This document shows positions 50,955-60,953 of a stretch of DNA of 64,000 bases, in pieces. Each line of letters starts with the position of its first letter. Positions within the stretch are counted from its first letter, which is position 1. Position numbers and translations under genes: made by a program. Under the pieces are notes generated by a model. That model worked only from the letters and a program-made list of their open reading frames with translations, did no database searches and was not told the origin of the DNA. Source of the DNA: an uncultured Kangiellaceae bacterium (GTDB taxonomy: Bacteria > Pseudomonadota > Gammaproteobacteria > Enterobacterales > Kangiellaceae); contig CAJQOL010000007.1 in the NCBI GenBank assembly GCA_905479925.1, positions 62,001-126,000 of the forward strand. Direction: 5' to 3'.

Positions 50955-51989
50955 CTAGACGATTAAATCAGTCGGCCATCCATTAGTTTCAAGATATTCC
51001 TCAAGATTCTTAGGGCGGTATTTTTTATCTTCTAACCAGCGTTGTTTCACGGATTTATGAATAAACACTTTAGCCTGTTTATCCTCAATAGGACGATAAT
51101 ACTTCCTTTTTATCCGGTAAAAACTGCGCCTTGATTGATGCAGTGTTGCGGTAGGACTCTCCGAAAGTGAGCGATTAAGGTGGAGCTCAGTAGTTAACCC
51201 AGCTAGTTTCGCCTCTTTAAGCATCCACTTTAATGAATTATCGGATAAAACCTCTCCACTTTTGTCTGGCTGATAACTTCCACCTATATCACTATGACAA
51301 CCACTAAACCAAACCTGCTGTAAGTCCATAGATTGTTTAGGCATCCATATCGTTGGCTCAAAATCGCTTCGGTGTTCATCAATCGCTAATGCGTGGCGCG
51401 CAATCGAAATGTTGCTGCCTATTTTGGTATCATAAAACTCATCTTTGTCTTCAAACATTCCCAGAAACGACAAAGGGATCCCCATGGCACCCACCGTATC
51501 CCAAACACCAACAAAATGGATTTTTTTAGACGCATGACTATGTTCTTTTCTAAACGCTACCGATTCGGAGCCACTTGGCGAGTACTTCTTGCTGCTTTTT
51601 TTGTAGTGTTCAAAGGCTCTTTGAATAAGGTTTGCGTCTGCTCGCTTCAATAATCCACAGTTATTGATCAGCCCACATAGACTTCTAATCGTATAGGCGC
51701 CACGACTAAAACCGAATAGATAGATTTCGTCCCCAGGTGAGTAGTTTTGGACAATATAACGGTAGTTATCCATTATATTTTTATGCAAGCCTTTTCCAGC
51801 AATACCTCCGCTAAGGGGTTTATCATAAGAGCCTACTCCCCAATCATAGAAAACTTGTTGAGGAACACCATCCGTTGCTATCGGCTTAATACCCCTAGCC
51901 AAGCGTAATACGTTCGTTGGAAAATCTTTCTTAGGATTTTTTTCTGGTCTATTCCATGTGCCATCTGCACAGATAACAATTCGTTTCAT
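50955..51989 (-). CDS. DUF2235 (Tle1-like alpha/beta-hydrolase) protein
   Basis: MKRIVICADGTWNRP, LFGFSRGAYTIRSLCGLI, FVGVWDTVGAMG; start at internal Met. Confidence 0.9.
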   Translation of the reverse strand: MKRIVICADGTWNRPEKNPKKDFPTNVLRLARGIKPIATDGVPQQVFYDWGVGSYDKPLSGGIAGKGLHKNIMDNYRYIVQNYSPGDEIYLFGFSRGAYTIRSLCGLINNCGLLKRADANLIQRAFEHYKKSSKKYSPSGSESVAFRKEHSHASKKIHFVGVWDTVGAMGIPLSFLGMFEDKDEFYDTKIGSNISIARHALAIDEHRSDFEPTIWMPKQSMDLQQVWFSGCHSDIGGSYQPDKSGEVLSDNSLKWMLKEAKLAGLTTELHLNRSLSESPTATLHQSRRSFYRIKRKYYRPIEDKQAKVFIHKSVKQRWLEDKKYRPKNLEEYLETNGWPTDLIV

Positions 51990-52172
51990 AACCCAACCTT
52001 CCCTATTATTAAAATTTAATTTATATTTAAAACAACGAGTTACAACGATTACAATCATACACCTTCGTTGAAAAAATTGACAATCTCAAATACTAATATA
52101 AGGCTGGGCATAACGATAAAGATAACGATGACGATAAAAATTGTTGAGCATAGTGAAGTGTTTTTAACAGGC

Positions 52173-52197
52173 AAAAAAAAGGCCGGATAATCCGACC
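52173..52197 (-). terminator. intrinsic terminator downstream of cytochrome c5 gene
   Basis: minus strand GGTCGGA-TTA-TCCGGCC followed by T8. Confidence 0.8.
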
Positions 52198-52220
52198 CTT
52201 TAATCAAAAACTGGCAAAAA

Positions 52221-52639
52221 TTATTTGCTGTTTTCTAACATATATTTAACGGTGTCTGCGATTTCGTCAGTACTGCAATCCATACAAGTTCCCATTGGTG
52301 GCATTGCGTTAATACCGTTAATAGCATTACTGATAATCATTTCTTCACCTTTTCCCAAGCGTGGCGCCCATGATTCAGCATTTCCAAATACAGGTGCTCC
52401 CAATGCATCAGTTGCATGGCAAGCAGCACACTTAGTTTCGTAGATTGATTTGGCGGTTCTTGGTCCAGTAGTTGCAACTTCTGCAGGTTTTGCTACGGGA
52501 ACATCATCCCCTTCTAAATAAACACTGCCGGATGGTTTAATACGCTTTTCTACACTGTGATCTGATAGATGATCTGCTACCGTCGCAGCTGAAAAACTCA
52601 CTAAAACGGCGACTAAAAAACACTTTACTTTAAACACTG
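52221..52639 (-). CDS. cytochrome c5-family protein
   Basis: CAACHATDALGAP heme motif, MPPMGTCMDCSTDEI; GTG start near 52639 with upstream GGAGAG. Confidence 0.88.
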
Positions 52640-52992
52640 AAAACTCTCCTAAACTGGTCAATGACGTACAAACATCAATAGACCGATAATATTTTGGCAA
52701 ATTATAGCCGAGATTGTGGCTGGAATCCTAAAAAATACCAGTAAAATCAGTTAAAAATTTAGAAAAACTAGGATAATTGGTTCTATTTCCCCTTATTTTC
52801 CTATCAGCTCACCGCTTTTTATAACTATTTCTCCTAAAACCATCAAATCAAGGCTCATTCAAGCATATTTTTCTAGCAACCTATTATATTTTTACTACAC
52901 TTACTAGTAGCGCTTGCCAGTGCTTTTAGCTTAATATTCAAATAGCTAGCGCTATTTGTTCAATTAAAACTTTAAATTTAGGACATGACTCA

Positions 52993-54519
52993 TTGACAAT
53001 GTGGGGATTTAACAAAAAATCTAGCCCTAAAAAAGTTATCTTCTCCCTATCTGAGGGAGAGGTAAGGCTGTTTTATATTGACAACAGTTCAGGCGCCTTA
53101 ACTGTTTTAGACTCTGAGGTTACCTCCTATAAGGTGGTGTCTGATCTTGAACCAATCTGCGCTAGTTGGGTAAAGAAAGTTAACGCCAAAGGCGTTGACT
53201 GTTTTTGGTTATTATCGAGACAACTATACAAAACCATCAACCTGGTACCCCCTAAAGTAGCTCAGTCTGAATTAGATAGTAGTATCAAGTGGTTAGTAAA
53301 GGATCAAGTTGAGCAACCACTCGAGCAGTTGATTGTTTGCCATTATCAACCCTTCACAGATCCCAACGACTCAGAGAAGCTTACCGCGGTTATTGCGCAA
53401 AGGAGCTTTATCGAAGCACTCATTGAGGCCACCGACGCTATAGGTCTCAACCTTGTTAAAATTGATATTAGTGAATTAACACCAAGAAATTCACTCTCGG
53501 AGCAACTGCAAGAAAACCAAATTGTTGGGTTAGTGGAGCAAGATAAAAGAGGGCTAATCTACAACTTCTATATTGGTCAAGCGCTGGCTTTTACCCGACA
53601 CATCAAAGGACGGTTTTTTCCATCGCCAACGAATGAGTTTAGCTTGGAGTCTGACCAACAAGAACAAACAGACCAATTTTTGCTTGAAACACAAAGAACA
53701 CTTGATTACTGCGTGAGCCAAATCTTTAGAAGACCAGTTAACGGCTTGATTATCGACGCAGCACAATCCAATGACGCCAAACTAATTGAATCAATTGAGC
53801 AAGTAACTGAAATTTCGGTAACTCAGGTTGGTTTGAAAGAGTCCGATAGCGATAACCACGAGCAAGGCGGCGCAATAGAACTTACCATTGCAGAAACAGG
53901 AATACTAAATCCATCGCTAACTAACCAGCAGGTCAACTTCTACCTTCCCGAATATCAACCTCAACCTTTAGAGTTTGGTTTTAAATATGCTTCATTAGTG
54001 GCAGCTATTTCCTGTTTAGGTTTTCTATTCTATGGCATAGCGCAAACTCAGGAAATTAGCGCGTTAAAACTGCAATTGGATGTTGAAAAATTAACTCTAA
54101 GCAAGACCCAAGAAGAGCTTCAACAACTTAACCGCTCGTTAGGAAAAGGAAACCCGATTGTAGATTTAAACAATAAAATAAGTAACAAACAGAAAGAGCT
54201 AAATGCCACTCAAAGACTTTTAGCAAAAGTACAGCAAAAAAACCCTGAGAAACCAATAAGCTATAGCAAAATTCTAGAAGCACTTTCTAATCAATCAGCA
54301 GACTCGCTATGGTTAACGCAAATTGACTTATACCCTCAGACTATCGCTTTGAGCGGAAAAACAACGAAGGCTGAATCCATCCCAATCTATATAGAAAATA
54401 TGTCACAAAGTGAACTTCTAAACAGCCGCTTTGACGGTTTAAACATAGAACGAGATTCTGAGGACAGCCGCATTCTCAACTTTCAGCTGACCAATGGGAG
54501 TTATCAAAATGCCCAATAA
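52993..54519 (+). CDS. mshI: MSHA biogenesis protein MshI (PilM/N-like)
   Basis: position at head of msh cluster; PilM-like fold pattern and single TM before PilN-like part. Confidence 0.8.
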   Translation: MTMWGFNKKSSPKKVIFSLSEGEVRLFYIDNSSGALTVLDSEVTSYKVVSDLEPICASWVKKVNAKGVDCFWLLSRQLYKTINLVPPKVAQSELDSSIKWLVKDQVEQPLEQLIVCHYQPFTDPNDSEKLTAVIAQRSFIEALIEATDAIGLNLVKIDISELTPRNSLSEQLQENQIVGLVEQDKRGLIYNFYIGQALAFTRHIKGRFFPSPTNEFSLESDQQEQTDQFLLETQRTLDYCVSQIFRRPVNGLIIDAAQSNDAKLIESIEQVTEISVTQVGLKESDSDNHEQGGAIELTIAETGILNPSLTNQQVNFYLPEYQPQPLEFGFKYASLVAAISCLGFLFYGIAQTQEISALKLQLDVEKLTLSKTQEELQQLNRSLGKGNPIVDLNNKISNKQKELNATQRLLAKVQQKNPEKPISYSKILEALSNQSADSLWLTQIDLYPQTIALSGKTTKAESIPIYIENMSQSELLNSRFDGLNIERDSEDSRILNFQLTNGSYQNAQ

Positions 54520-55201
54520 TTGGAAAGAAATGGTTGAAAAGTTTGATGCCTTAGCGCTAAGGCAGCGAATAATGATTATGGTCTCTTTTATCGCTGTTTT
54601 AATACTAATGTTTGATTCTCTTTGGTTTGCGTCTAATCAACAAGAAATAGAACGAACCCAAAAAGCGATTGAATTAACCAAGTCACAACAAAAAGAAATG
54701 GTTGAAATGCAGCGCGCCTATAACCAAACAATTGTAGACAAGCGTAATGACCCTAAACATCAGAAATTACTACTTATAGAAAGTCAACTTGTGGAAGTTC
54801 GTCAAAAACTAATGAACAAAACGGTTAACCTAGTTAAACCAGAAGATATGGCGAGGGTTATTAGAGAAATAATTCAGTCAACCAAATCATTGAAACTACA
54901 GTCGTTATCGAAACTAGCAACCTATGAGATCACGTCCGAAAGTGGTGATGAAGCTCAACAAGCAGACACGCCTCAATCAACGGAAACAAGTGCAGAAAAA
55001 ATTAAACTATATCGCCATACCATGAAAATCGTCCTACAGGGAAAATACGGTTCAACCCATCAGTTTTTAGAACTCCTTGAAAATATGAAAAAAAAGGTCG
55101 GTTTTGATCACTTCGAGTATTCGGTGAACGACTACCCCAACGCGGATATTACTCTAACGGTTTCTACATTAAGTTTAGATAGAGGGTGGATTGGTGGATA
55201 A
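54509..55201 (+). CDS. mshJ: MSHA biogenesis protein MshJ
   Basis: one N-terminal TM, coiled coil, PilO-like; gene order; ATG 54509 with upstream GGGAG. Confidence 0.8.
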   Translation: MPNNWKEMVEKFDALALRQRIMIMVSFIAVLILMFDSLWFASNQQEIERTQKAIELTKSQQKEMVEMQRAYNQTIVDKRNDPKHQKLLLIESQLVEVRQKLMNKTVNLVKPEDMARVIREIIQSTKSLKLQSLSKLATYEITSESGDEAQQADTPQSTETSAEKIKLYRHTMKIVLQGKYGSTHQFLELLENMKKKVGFDHFEYSVNDYPNADITLTVSTLSLDRGWIGG

Positions 55202-55541
55202 ATTAAATTCCGCAGTGATTCTATTAATCGGTGGTTTGGCCCTCAATAACGCGATGGCATCAGTTAAGGATCCAACGAAACCGGTTTTTCACAGTACACC
55301 AAGTGAACAAAGTAGTGCAAAAAAAGTAAAACGCAAGCAGCAATTAACGGCGATCTTTCTTAAAAAGGCCAACAAACAAGCCATTATTAACGAACGACTT
55401 TACAACGAAGGTGACTACGTTGGTGACTACGTTGGTGACAAAAAGTTAATAAAGATTAACGCTACTAGCGTAATTTTACAGAATAGTGAAGGTGTTAGTC
55501 GACTAACACTAATTACTTCCATTAAAAAGTTAAAGAAATAA
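55194..55541 (+). CDS. mshK: MSHA biogenesis protein MshK
   Basis: short PilP/GspC-like ORF DPTKPVF...LTAIFLKKANKQAIINERLYNEGD; gene order. Confidence 0.78.
   Translation: MDKLNSAVILLIGGLALNNAMASVKDPTKPVFHSTPSEQSSAKKVKRKQQLTAIFLKKANKQAIINERLYNEGDYVGDYVGDKKLIKINATSVILQNSEGVSRLTLITSIKKLKK
55410..55439 (+). repeat. 12-bp in-frame tandem repeat (2.5 copies) inside mshK
   Basis: GGTGACTACGTT x2 + GGTGAC, encoding GDYVGDYVGD. Confidence 0.95.
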
Positions 55542-55545
55542 TAAT

Positions 55546-57174
55546 ATGATAAAAGCATCACTAAAAATTAGCTCATGTGCCCTGTTATTTATTAGCTTGG
55601 TAGGTTGCGAAACTCTTTCTCCCAAAAAGGAAAGTAAGCAAACTAGTTTAGCGGTAAGTGCCATAGAGCAAAGCCAAAGTACAAACGCATTAGAAAAAGA
55701 TGAAAGCATCATCTCGGCCGATCAGGCTCTATCCACACTGCTTGAAGAAGAAGTGGCCGATATTCCAGTCATTGAAGATCGTTTCGATGTTTCAGTAAAA
55801 GATGTTGACGTAAATAGTTTTTTACTAGGTTTGGTAGACTCCACAGATTACAACCTTATTATTAGTCCCGATTTACAGTTGCAAGTATCTCTTCAATTGA
55901 AAAACGTGACTATTTCTGAGGTGCTGCACGCACTAACTCAAATCTATCCTATCGTTGTCAAACAACAAGCTAACCTATTTATGGTTTCGTCTGCCGAGAC
56001 TACGACCGCTATCTACAGTTTGGACTACTTAAACATTAAACGAAACGGCGACTCAAAAACAAGCATTGCTGGTCAGTCTGTTTCCGGTGGCCAGAACCAA
56101 AATAATAATCAAAGTCAAAATAATGGTTCTAACAGTCAAGGCTCCGGCGGACAAAGTAATATACAACAACTAAATTCTAGTAATGTTGAAACTCAAAGTG
56201 AAGTTAATTTCTGGAAAGAGCTAACCACTAGCTTAAATCTGATTATAAAAGATGAAGAAAAAGCCAGTGTTGTTGTATCACCTCATGCCGGCATTGTAGT
56301 GGTTCGCTCGCTACCTCAAACTCAGCAACTGATAAAGCGCTATTTAAATAGCACTCAGAATAGTTTAAATAGACAAGTTATTATTGAAGCAAAAATTATA
56401 GAAGTTAGTCTCAACGATGGATTTCAATCTGGAATAGATTGGAGTCGTATTGGCAATACAAGTGGCGATGTATTTACCATTGGTCAACAAGGGCAAGTAG
56501 TAGAGCAGCAAAATTCTGAAAACCCGATTAATGGTTTATTCTCATTATTGTATGAAGGCGGGTCGTTTACCGCAGCAATAAACTTATTAAAGTCCCAAGG
56601 TGACGTGCAAGTTCTTTCATCTCCAAGGGTATCAACCGTTAACAATCAAAAAGCGATTATAAAAGTAGGCAGCGATGAGTTTTTTGTGACCGATGTTTCA
56701 ACAACAACGGTTACTGGTACCAGTACAGCAACAACACCGGATGTTACTTTAACCCCCTTCTTTTCGGGAATTTCGTTAGATGTTACTCCGCAGGTTAACA
56801 GCAATGGCGAAATTGTTCTGCACATTCATCCCATTGTTAGTGAAGTTAGTGATCAACTAAAAACCTTAGGTCTTGGAGAAGATGAATTTGTTCTGCCGCT
56901 TGCACTTACTAATGTAAGAGAGTCCGATAGCATCGTAAGAACGAATAGTGGCAAAGTTATTGTGATTGGCGGTTTAATGCAAAACAGAATAAGCGAAGAA
57001 ACCACATCAACACCGCTATTAGGAGATATCCCTTTTGTGGGAAATCTTTTCAAGCAAACTAGAGAACGCCAAGTAAAAAGTGAACTAGTTATTTTGCTTA
57101 AAGCTCACGTTGTTGATAATAATCAAACCGACGACGAACTCGATCAGCTGAAGAATCGTTTTAACCAATTTTAG
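55546..57174 (+). CDS. mshL: MSHA secretin MshL
   Basis: lipobox LVGC, secretin domain LSSPRVSTVNNQKAIIKVG ... VIGGLMQNRISEETTSTPLLGDIPFVGNLFK. Confidence 0.95.
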   Translation: MIKASLKISSCALLFISLVGCETLSPKKESKQTSLAVSAIEQSQSTNALEKDESIISADQALSTLLEEEVADIPVIEDRFDVSVKDVDVNSFLLGLVDSTDYNLIISPDLQLQVSLQLKNVTISEVLHALTQIYPIVVKQQANLFMVSSAETTTAIYSLDYLNIKRNGDSKTSIAGQSVSGGQNQNNNQSQNNGSNSQGSGGQSNIQQLNSSNVETQSEVNFWKELTTSLNLIIKDEEKASVVVSPHAGIVVVRSLPQTQQLIKRYLNSTQNSLNRQVIIEAKIIEVSLNDGFQSGIDWSRIGNTSGDVFTIGQQGQVVEQQNSENPINGLFSLLYEGGSFTAAINLLKSQGDVQVLSSPRVSTVNNQKAIIKVGSDEFFVTDVSTTTVTGTSTATTPDVTLTPFFSGISLDVTPQVNSNGEIVLHIHPIVSEVSDQLKTLGLGEDEFVLPLALTNVRESDSIVRTNSGKVIVIGGLMQNRISEETTSTPLLGDIPFVGNLFKQTRERQVKSELVILLKAHVVDNNQTDDELDQLKNRFNQF

Positions 57175-57177
57175 GCT

Positions 57178-58074
57178 ATGTATTTATATCATTTTGACAT
57201 GAATAAAATTCCCTTCGGGCACACGCCCGATACAGGATTGTTTTATCAGTCAAAAACCCACGTTGAAGCTTTGAACACACTACTTTTTTCTGTAAGCAGT
57301 GGAGAAGCTTTCTGCAAAATAATTGGTGAGGTAGGTTGTGGTAAAACCATGCTGTGCCGTATTTTGATCAATCAATTGGAAAATTCTCGGAAACTGGCAT
57401 ATATACCTAACCCGGACCTATCACCTCGGTCTCTAAGATATGCGTTGGCCAAAGAATTAGGTCTTCGCGTTAAAGCAGACTGCAGAGACGATCAGTTATC
57501 AAATAGCATTCAAAATAGACTGATTAAAATCAATAAAACCAGTGGTCCAGTTGTTCTAATCATTGATGAAGCACAAGCTATTTCCGACGAAGGGTTAGAA
57601 ACCCTTAGATTATTTACTAACTTAGAAACTGAACAACAGAAACTATTACAGATCGTTTTATTTGCACAACCGGAATTAGATAAGAAGTTAAACCAAACAA
57701 ATTTAAGACAATTAAACCAACGGATAACTTTTTCCTACCGGCTAAAAAAACTTTCTGCTTCGCAAATTATGCATTATGTTAATCACCGTTTATCGCAAGT
57801 TAGCAATTCCAATAGAGTCTCTATTAGCCAAAGCGCCTCTTGGCTATTAAAGTATTTTTCGACCGGAACTCCTCGGCTCGTAAATACGTTATGCCACAAA
57901 GCGCTATTACTGGCATTTGCTAAAAAACAGTCTCAAATTAGCATTATCAACATTATCAAAGCAGCATCGGATACCGATGGCGTTAGCCGATGGCCTCTAA
58001 AATATTTCAAATCCGCGATTACTCTATTTCTGCTCGGTCTCAGTACGACAGCCTATGCTTTTTGGGGTCAATAA
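57178..58074 (+). CDS. mshM: MSHA biogenesis ATPase MshM (ExeA-like)
   Basis: GEVGCGKTMLCR Walker A, VVLIIDEAQ Walker B. Confidence 0.92.
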   Translation: MYLYHFDMNKIPFGHTPDTGLFYQSKTHVEALNTLLFSVSSGEAFCKIIGEVGCGKTMLCRILINQLENSRKLAYIPNPDLSPRSLRYALAKELGLRVKADCRDDQLSNSIQNRLIKINKTSGPVVLIIDEAQAISDEGLETLRLFTNLETEQQKLLQIVLFAQPELDKKLNQTNLRQLNQRITFSYRLKKLSASQIMHYVNHRLSQVSNSNRVSISQSASWLLKYFSTGTPRLVNTLCHKALLLAFAKKQSQISIINIIKAASDTDGVSRWPLKYFKSAITLFLLGLSTTAYAFWGQ

Positions 58075-59237
58075 TGAGCGTAGTTAATGAAATGCTTAAA
58101 GAATTGCAAAAGGATCAAGGGCAGCACAAAGCGTTTGACGGTTTTGTTGCAAGTGACACAGAAAAGCCGGTATCAAAGTTATTTTGGCGAAGTATCGCTG
58201 TACTAATTTTATTCCTAGTTAGCTATATTGTGTATGTCGAGTATCAAAGAGAAAGTTTATTAGGTAAACCTGAAGTGATGTTCACCAACCAAACGGATCT
58301 AGCAACAGAAGCGGATATTTCAAATTCAAAACCATTATCGAGTGAAAACCTATCGACTCAACCAATCTCCGTCGCTAGCGTCGAAAAAAATAGAGTTGTT
58401 AATAATAACCAATCGTTACAAGATAGCAATCAAATAGAAGCACAGACCGAAGAGTCCGATAACGACTCTACGCTAACAAGTATTTCCACCAAAAAGACTC
58501 CAGCCGACCCAGTAGAAGTAAACACTAATAACCAAGTTGAGTTAGCTATAAAAGTAGATAATGCTGCGAAAACCATTGAAACAATAACAAGCCCTATTGA
58601 TTCAACTTCAGACTCTAGTAGCAAAAGGAATAGCGATACTAGTACTGACACTTTTAACGTTATTACCCGCTCACAGAAAAACATTGAAGAACAGCAAATA
58701 GCAAAACTTATGAAGGAGTGGAAGAATCGTTCTATAAGCGAGAACCGTGAGCAAGCTTTGTTATTAAAAAACAGCGTTCAGCAATCGCAGAATCAACATA
58801 AATTATTGCGCTTTATTCAACCGAGAAATGCATCCCTTTTTAAGCAATTGCTAGTATCGTTTGTTGAAAAAAACCCAAACGATATTCAGCTTAGAAATCG
58901 GTCAGCGAAACAACTGTTTCTAGAAAAAAAATATCAGGCCACGGTTTCCGAGTTACTCACAGTTAACCGAACTAAATGGGATAAGGTTAGCTATCAATTA
59001 GCAGCCCTTGCCGAGCAAAAGCAATCGAACCATGAACAGGCAATTATTTATTTTGAGACTTTGTTGAGTTTACAACCTAACAGAGGTGATATAAGTATGG
59101 CATTGGCCATTTCCTATGAGGCATCTATGAAAAAACCTCTGGCTATTGAAACATTTAGGCATGCTTTACGAGATAAACAACTAAGCAATATTCAGAAAAA
59201 ATTCATTCGGCAACGACTTGTTGCTTTGCAAGGGTAA
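58074..59237 (+). CDS. mshN: MSHA biogenesis protein MshN (TPR-like)
   Basis: MSVVNEMLKELQKDQ start, TM, C-terminal TPR-like helices; ATG overlaps mshM stop. Confidence 0.88.
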   Translation: MSVVNEMLKELQKDQGQHKAFDGFVASDTEKPVSKLFWRSIAVLILFLVSYIVYVEYQRESLLGKPEVMFTNQTDLATEADISNSKPLSSENLSTQPISVASVEKNRVVNNNQSLQDSNQIEAQTEESDNDSTLTSISTKKTPADPVEVNTNNQVELAIKVDNAAKTIETITSPIDSTSDSSSKRNSDTSTDTFNVITRSQKNIEEQQIAKLMKEWKNRSISENREQALLLKNSVQQSQNQHKLLRFIQPRNASLFKQLLVSFVEKNPNDIQLRNRSAKQLFLEKKYQATVSELLTVNRTKWDKVSYQLAALAEQKQSNHEQAIIYFETLLSLQPNRGDISMALAISYEASMKKPLAIETFRHALRDKQLSNIQKKFIRQRLVALQG

Positions 59238-59240
59238 CCC

Positions 59241-60953
59241 ATGCTGTTAAAGAAAGTTAGGCTAGGCGATCTACTAGTCGATAACAAAGTCATCACCAGC
59301 AAGCAACTTGATGACGCACTTAAAGAACAAAAAACCAACCGACAAAGGCTTGGTAAATTGTTAGTGAACCTCGGATATGTTGAAGAGAAACAACTGTTGC
59401 AGCTTTTAGCGGAACAGTTGAATATTAAATTTATTGATTTGGTTGGTTTTAAGATTGATGCCAAGGCGGTGAAAAACCTCAACGAAATGACAGCTCGACG
59501 ACTAAGAGCATTAGTTATTGACGAAAAGCCTGATCACTTTCTAGTGGTTATGGCTGACCCAACCGATCTAGCGAAATATGATCAACTACAAGAGTCCTTG
59601 TCTAAACCTCTAGAAATTTGTGTAGCAATTGAATCAGAAATAATCGCTAACATTGATAACTTTTATCGCAGTGGTGACGAAATTTTTGACCTCGCTGGTG
59701 CTTTAGAAGATGACTTAACCGAAGAAAGTTTTGGTTTACCATCGCTCAATGAAAATGTCTCTAATGATGAAGCGCCAGTTGCAAAATTTTTGCAAGGCCT
59801 TTTTGAGCAAGCTATTCAAATTAAAGCCTCTGATATCCATATTGAACCGGATGCACAAGTATTACGGGTTCGAATGCGAGTAGACGGACAGCTTCAAGAA
59901 CAGGTAATTAAAGAAAGTAGAATTGTCGCTGCATTAGTATTGCGACTAAAGTTAATGTGCGGGTTGGATATCTCCGAAAAGAGGATCCCGCAAGATGGTC
60001 GATTTAGAATTCGAGCAAAAAATCATGACGTTGATATCCGACTATCAACGATGCCTATACAACATGGCGAATCAGTGGTCATGCGTCTATTAGATCAAAG
60101 CGCCGGTCTTTTGAAATTAGAGCATACAGGTATTGAAGCGAAGTTATTGAGGGAAGTGAGAACACTTTTGTCTTTCCCCCATGGTTTGATTTTAGTAACA
60201 GGACCAACCGGTAGCGGTAAAACGACTACTCTATATGCGGCATTATCGGAACTCAATGAACCAAAAAAAAAGATCATTACTATCGAAGATCCTGTTGAGT
60301 ATAAATTGTCGCGAGTTAATCAAGTACAGGTTAATCCCAAAATTGACTTGTCGTTTGCAAAAGTACTACGTGCTGTTCTTCGTCAAGATCCTGACATTAT
60401 TCTAATTGGTGAAATGCGTGATCAAGAAACAGCCGAGATTGGATTGCGAGCAGCGGTAACCGGGCATCTCGTTCTATCCACCTTACATACAAATGACAGT
60501 CTATCTGCAGCTGTAAGACTTTCGGATATGGGGGCTGAACCTTATTTATTGGCTAGCGGTTTGCGCGGAGTTATTTCGCAGCGTCTTGTTAGACGTATTT
60601 GTAGTTCATGTGGAGAAGACTACCAGCCCGACGAACAAGAAATGAGTTGGTTAAATAAATTTGTTGATCACCAGGATGTGACTGCTTGGCGACACGGCAA
60701 AGGATGTGTTCAGTGTCACAATACCGGCTACAGAGGTAGAGCGGCAATTTTTGAAATTCTAATTCCAGACTTAACCATGCTCGAAGCAATTAGAAAAAGA
60801 AGCTACGGTGAGTTTGTGAAACTAGCCAATGCGAGTGAGACTTTTACACCACTATCAACCTCTGCAATAAGCCTAGCAAAGCAAGGGATCACCAGCCTAG
60901 AAGAGGTATTACGGGTTTGTGAGTCCATTGAAGATATTAGTGAGCATCAGTAA
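59241..60953 (+). CDS. mshE: MSHA assembly ATPase MshE (GspE/PilB family)
   Basis: GPTGSGKTTTLYAAL, IITIEDPVEYKL, LRQDPDIILIGEMRDQETAEI; C-terminal CxxC pairs. Confidence 0.97.
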   Translation: MLLKKVRLGDLLVDNKVITSKQLDDALKEQKTNRQRLGKLLVNLGYVEEKQLLQLLAEQLNIKFIDLVGFKIDAKAVKNLNEMTARRLRALVIDEKPDHFLVVMADPTDLAKYDQLQESLSKPLEICVAIESEIIANIDNFYRSGDEIFDLAGALEDDLTEESFGLPSLNENVSNDEAPVAKFLQGLFEQAIQIKASDIHIEPDAQVLRVRMRVDGQLQEQVIKESRIVAALVLRLKLMCGLDISEKRIPQDGRFRIRAKNHDVDIRLSTMPIQHGESVVMRLLDQSAGLLKLEHTGIEAKLLREVRTLLSFPHGLILVTGPTGSGKTTTLYAALSELNEPKKKIITIEDPVEYKLSRVNQVQVNPKIDLSFAKVLRAVLRQDPDIILIGEMRDQETAEIGLRAAVTGHLVLSTLHTNDSLSAAVRLSDMGAEPYLLASGLRGVISQRLVRRICSSCGEDYQPDEQEMSWLNKFVDHQDVTAWRHGKGCVQCHNTGYRGRAAIFEILIPDLTMLEAIRKRSYGEFVKLANASETFTPLSTSAISLAKQGITSLEEVLRVCESIEDISEHQ

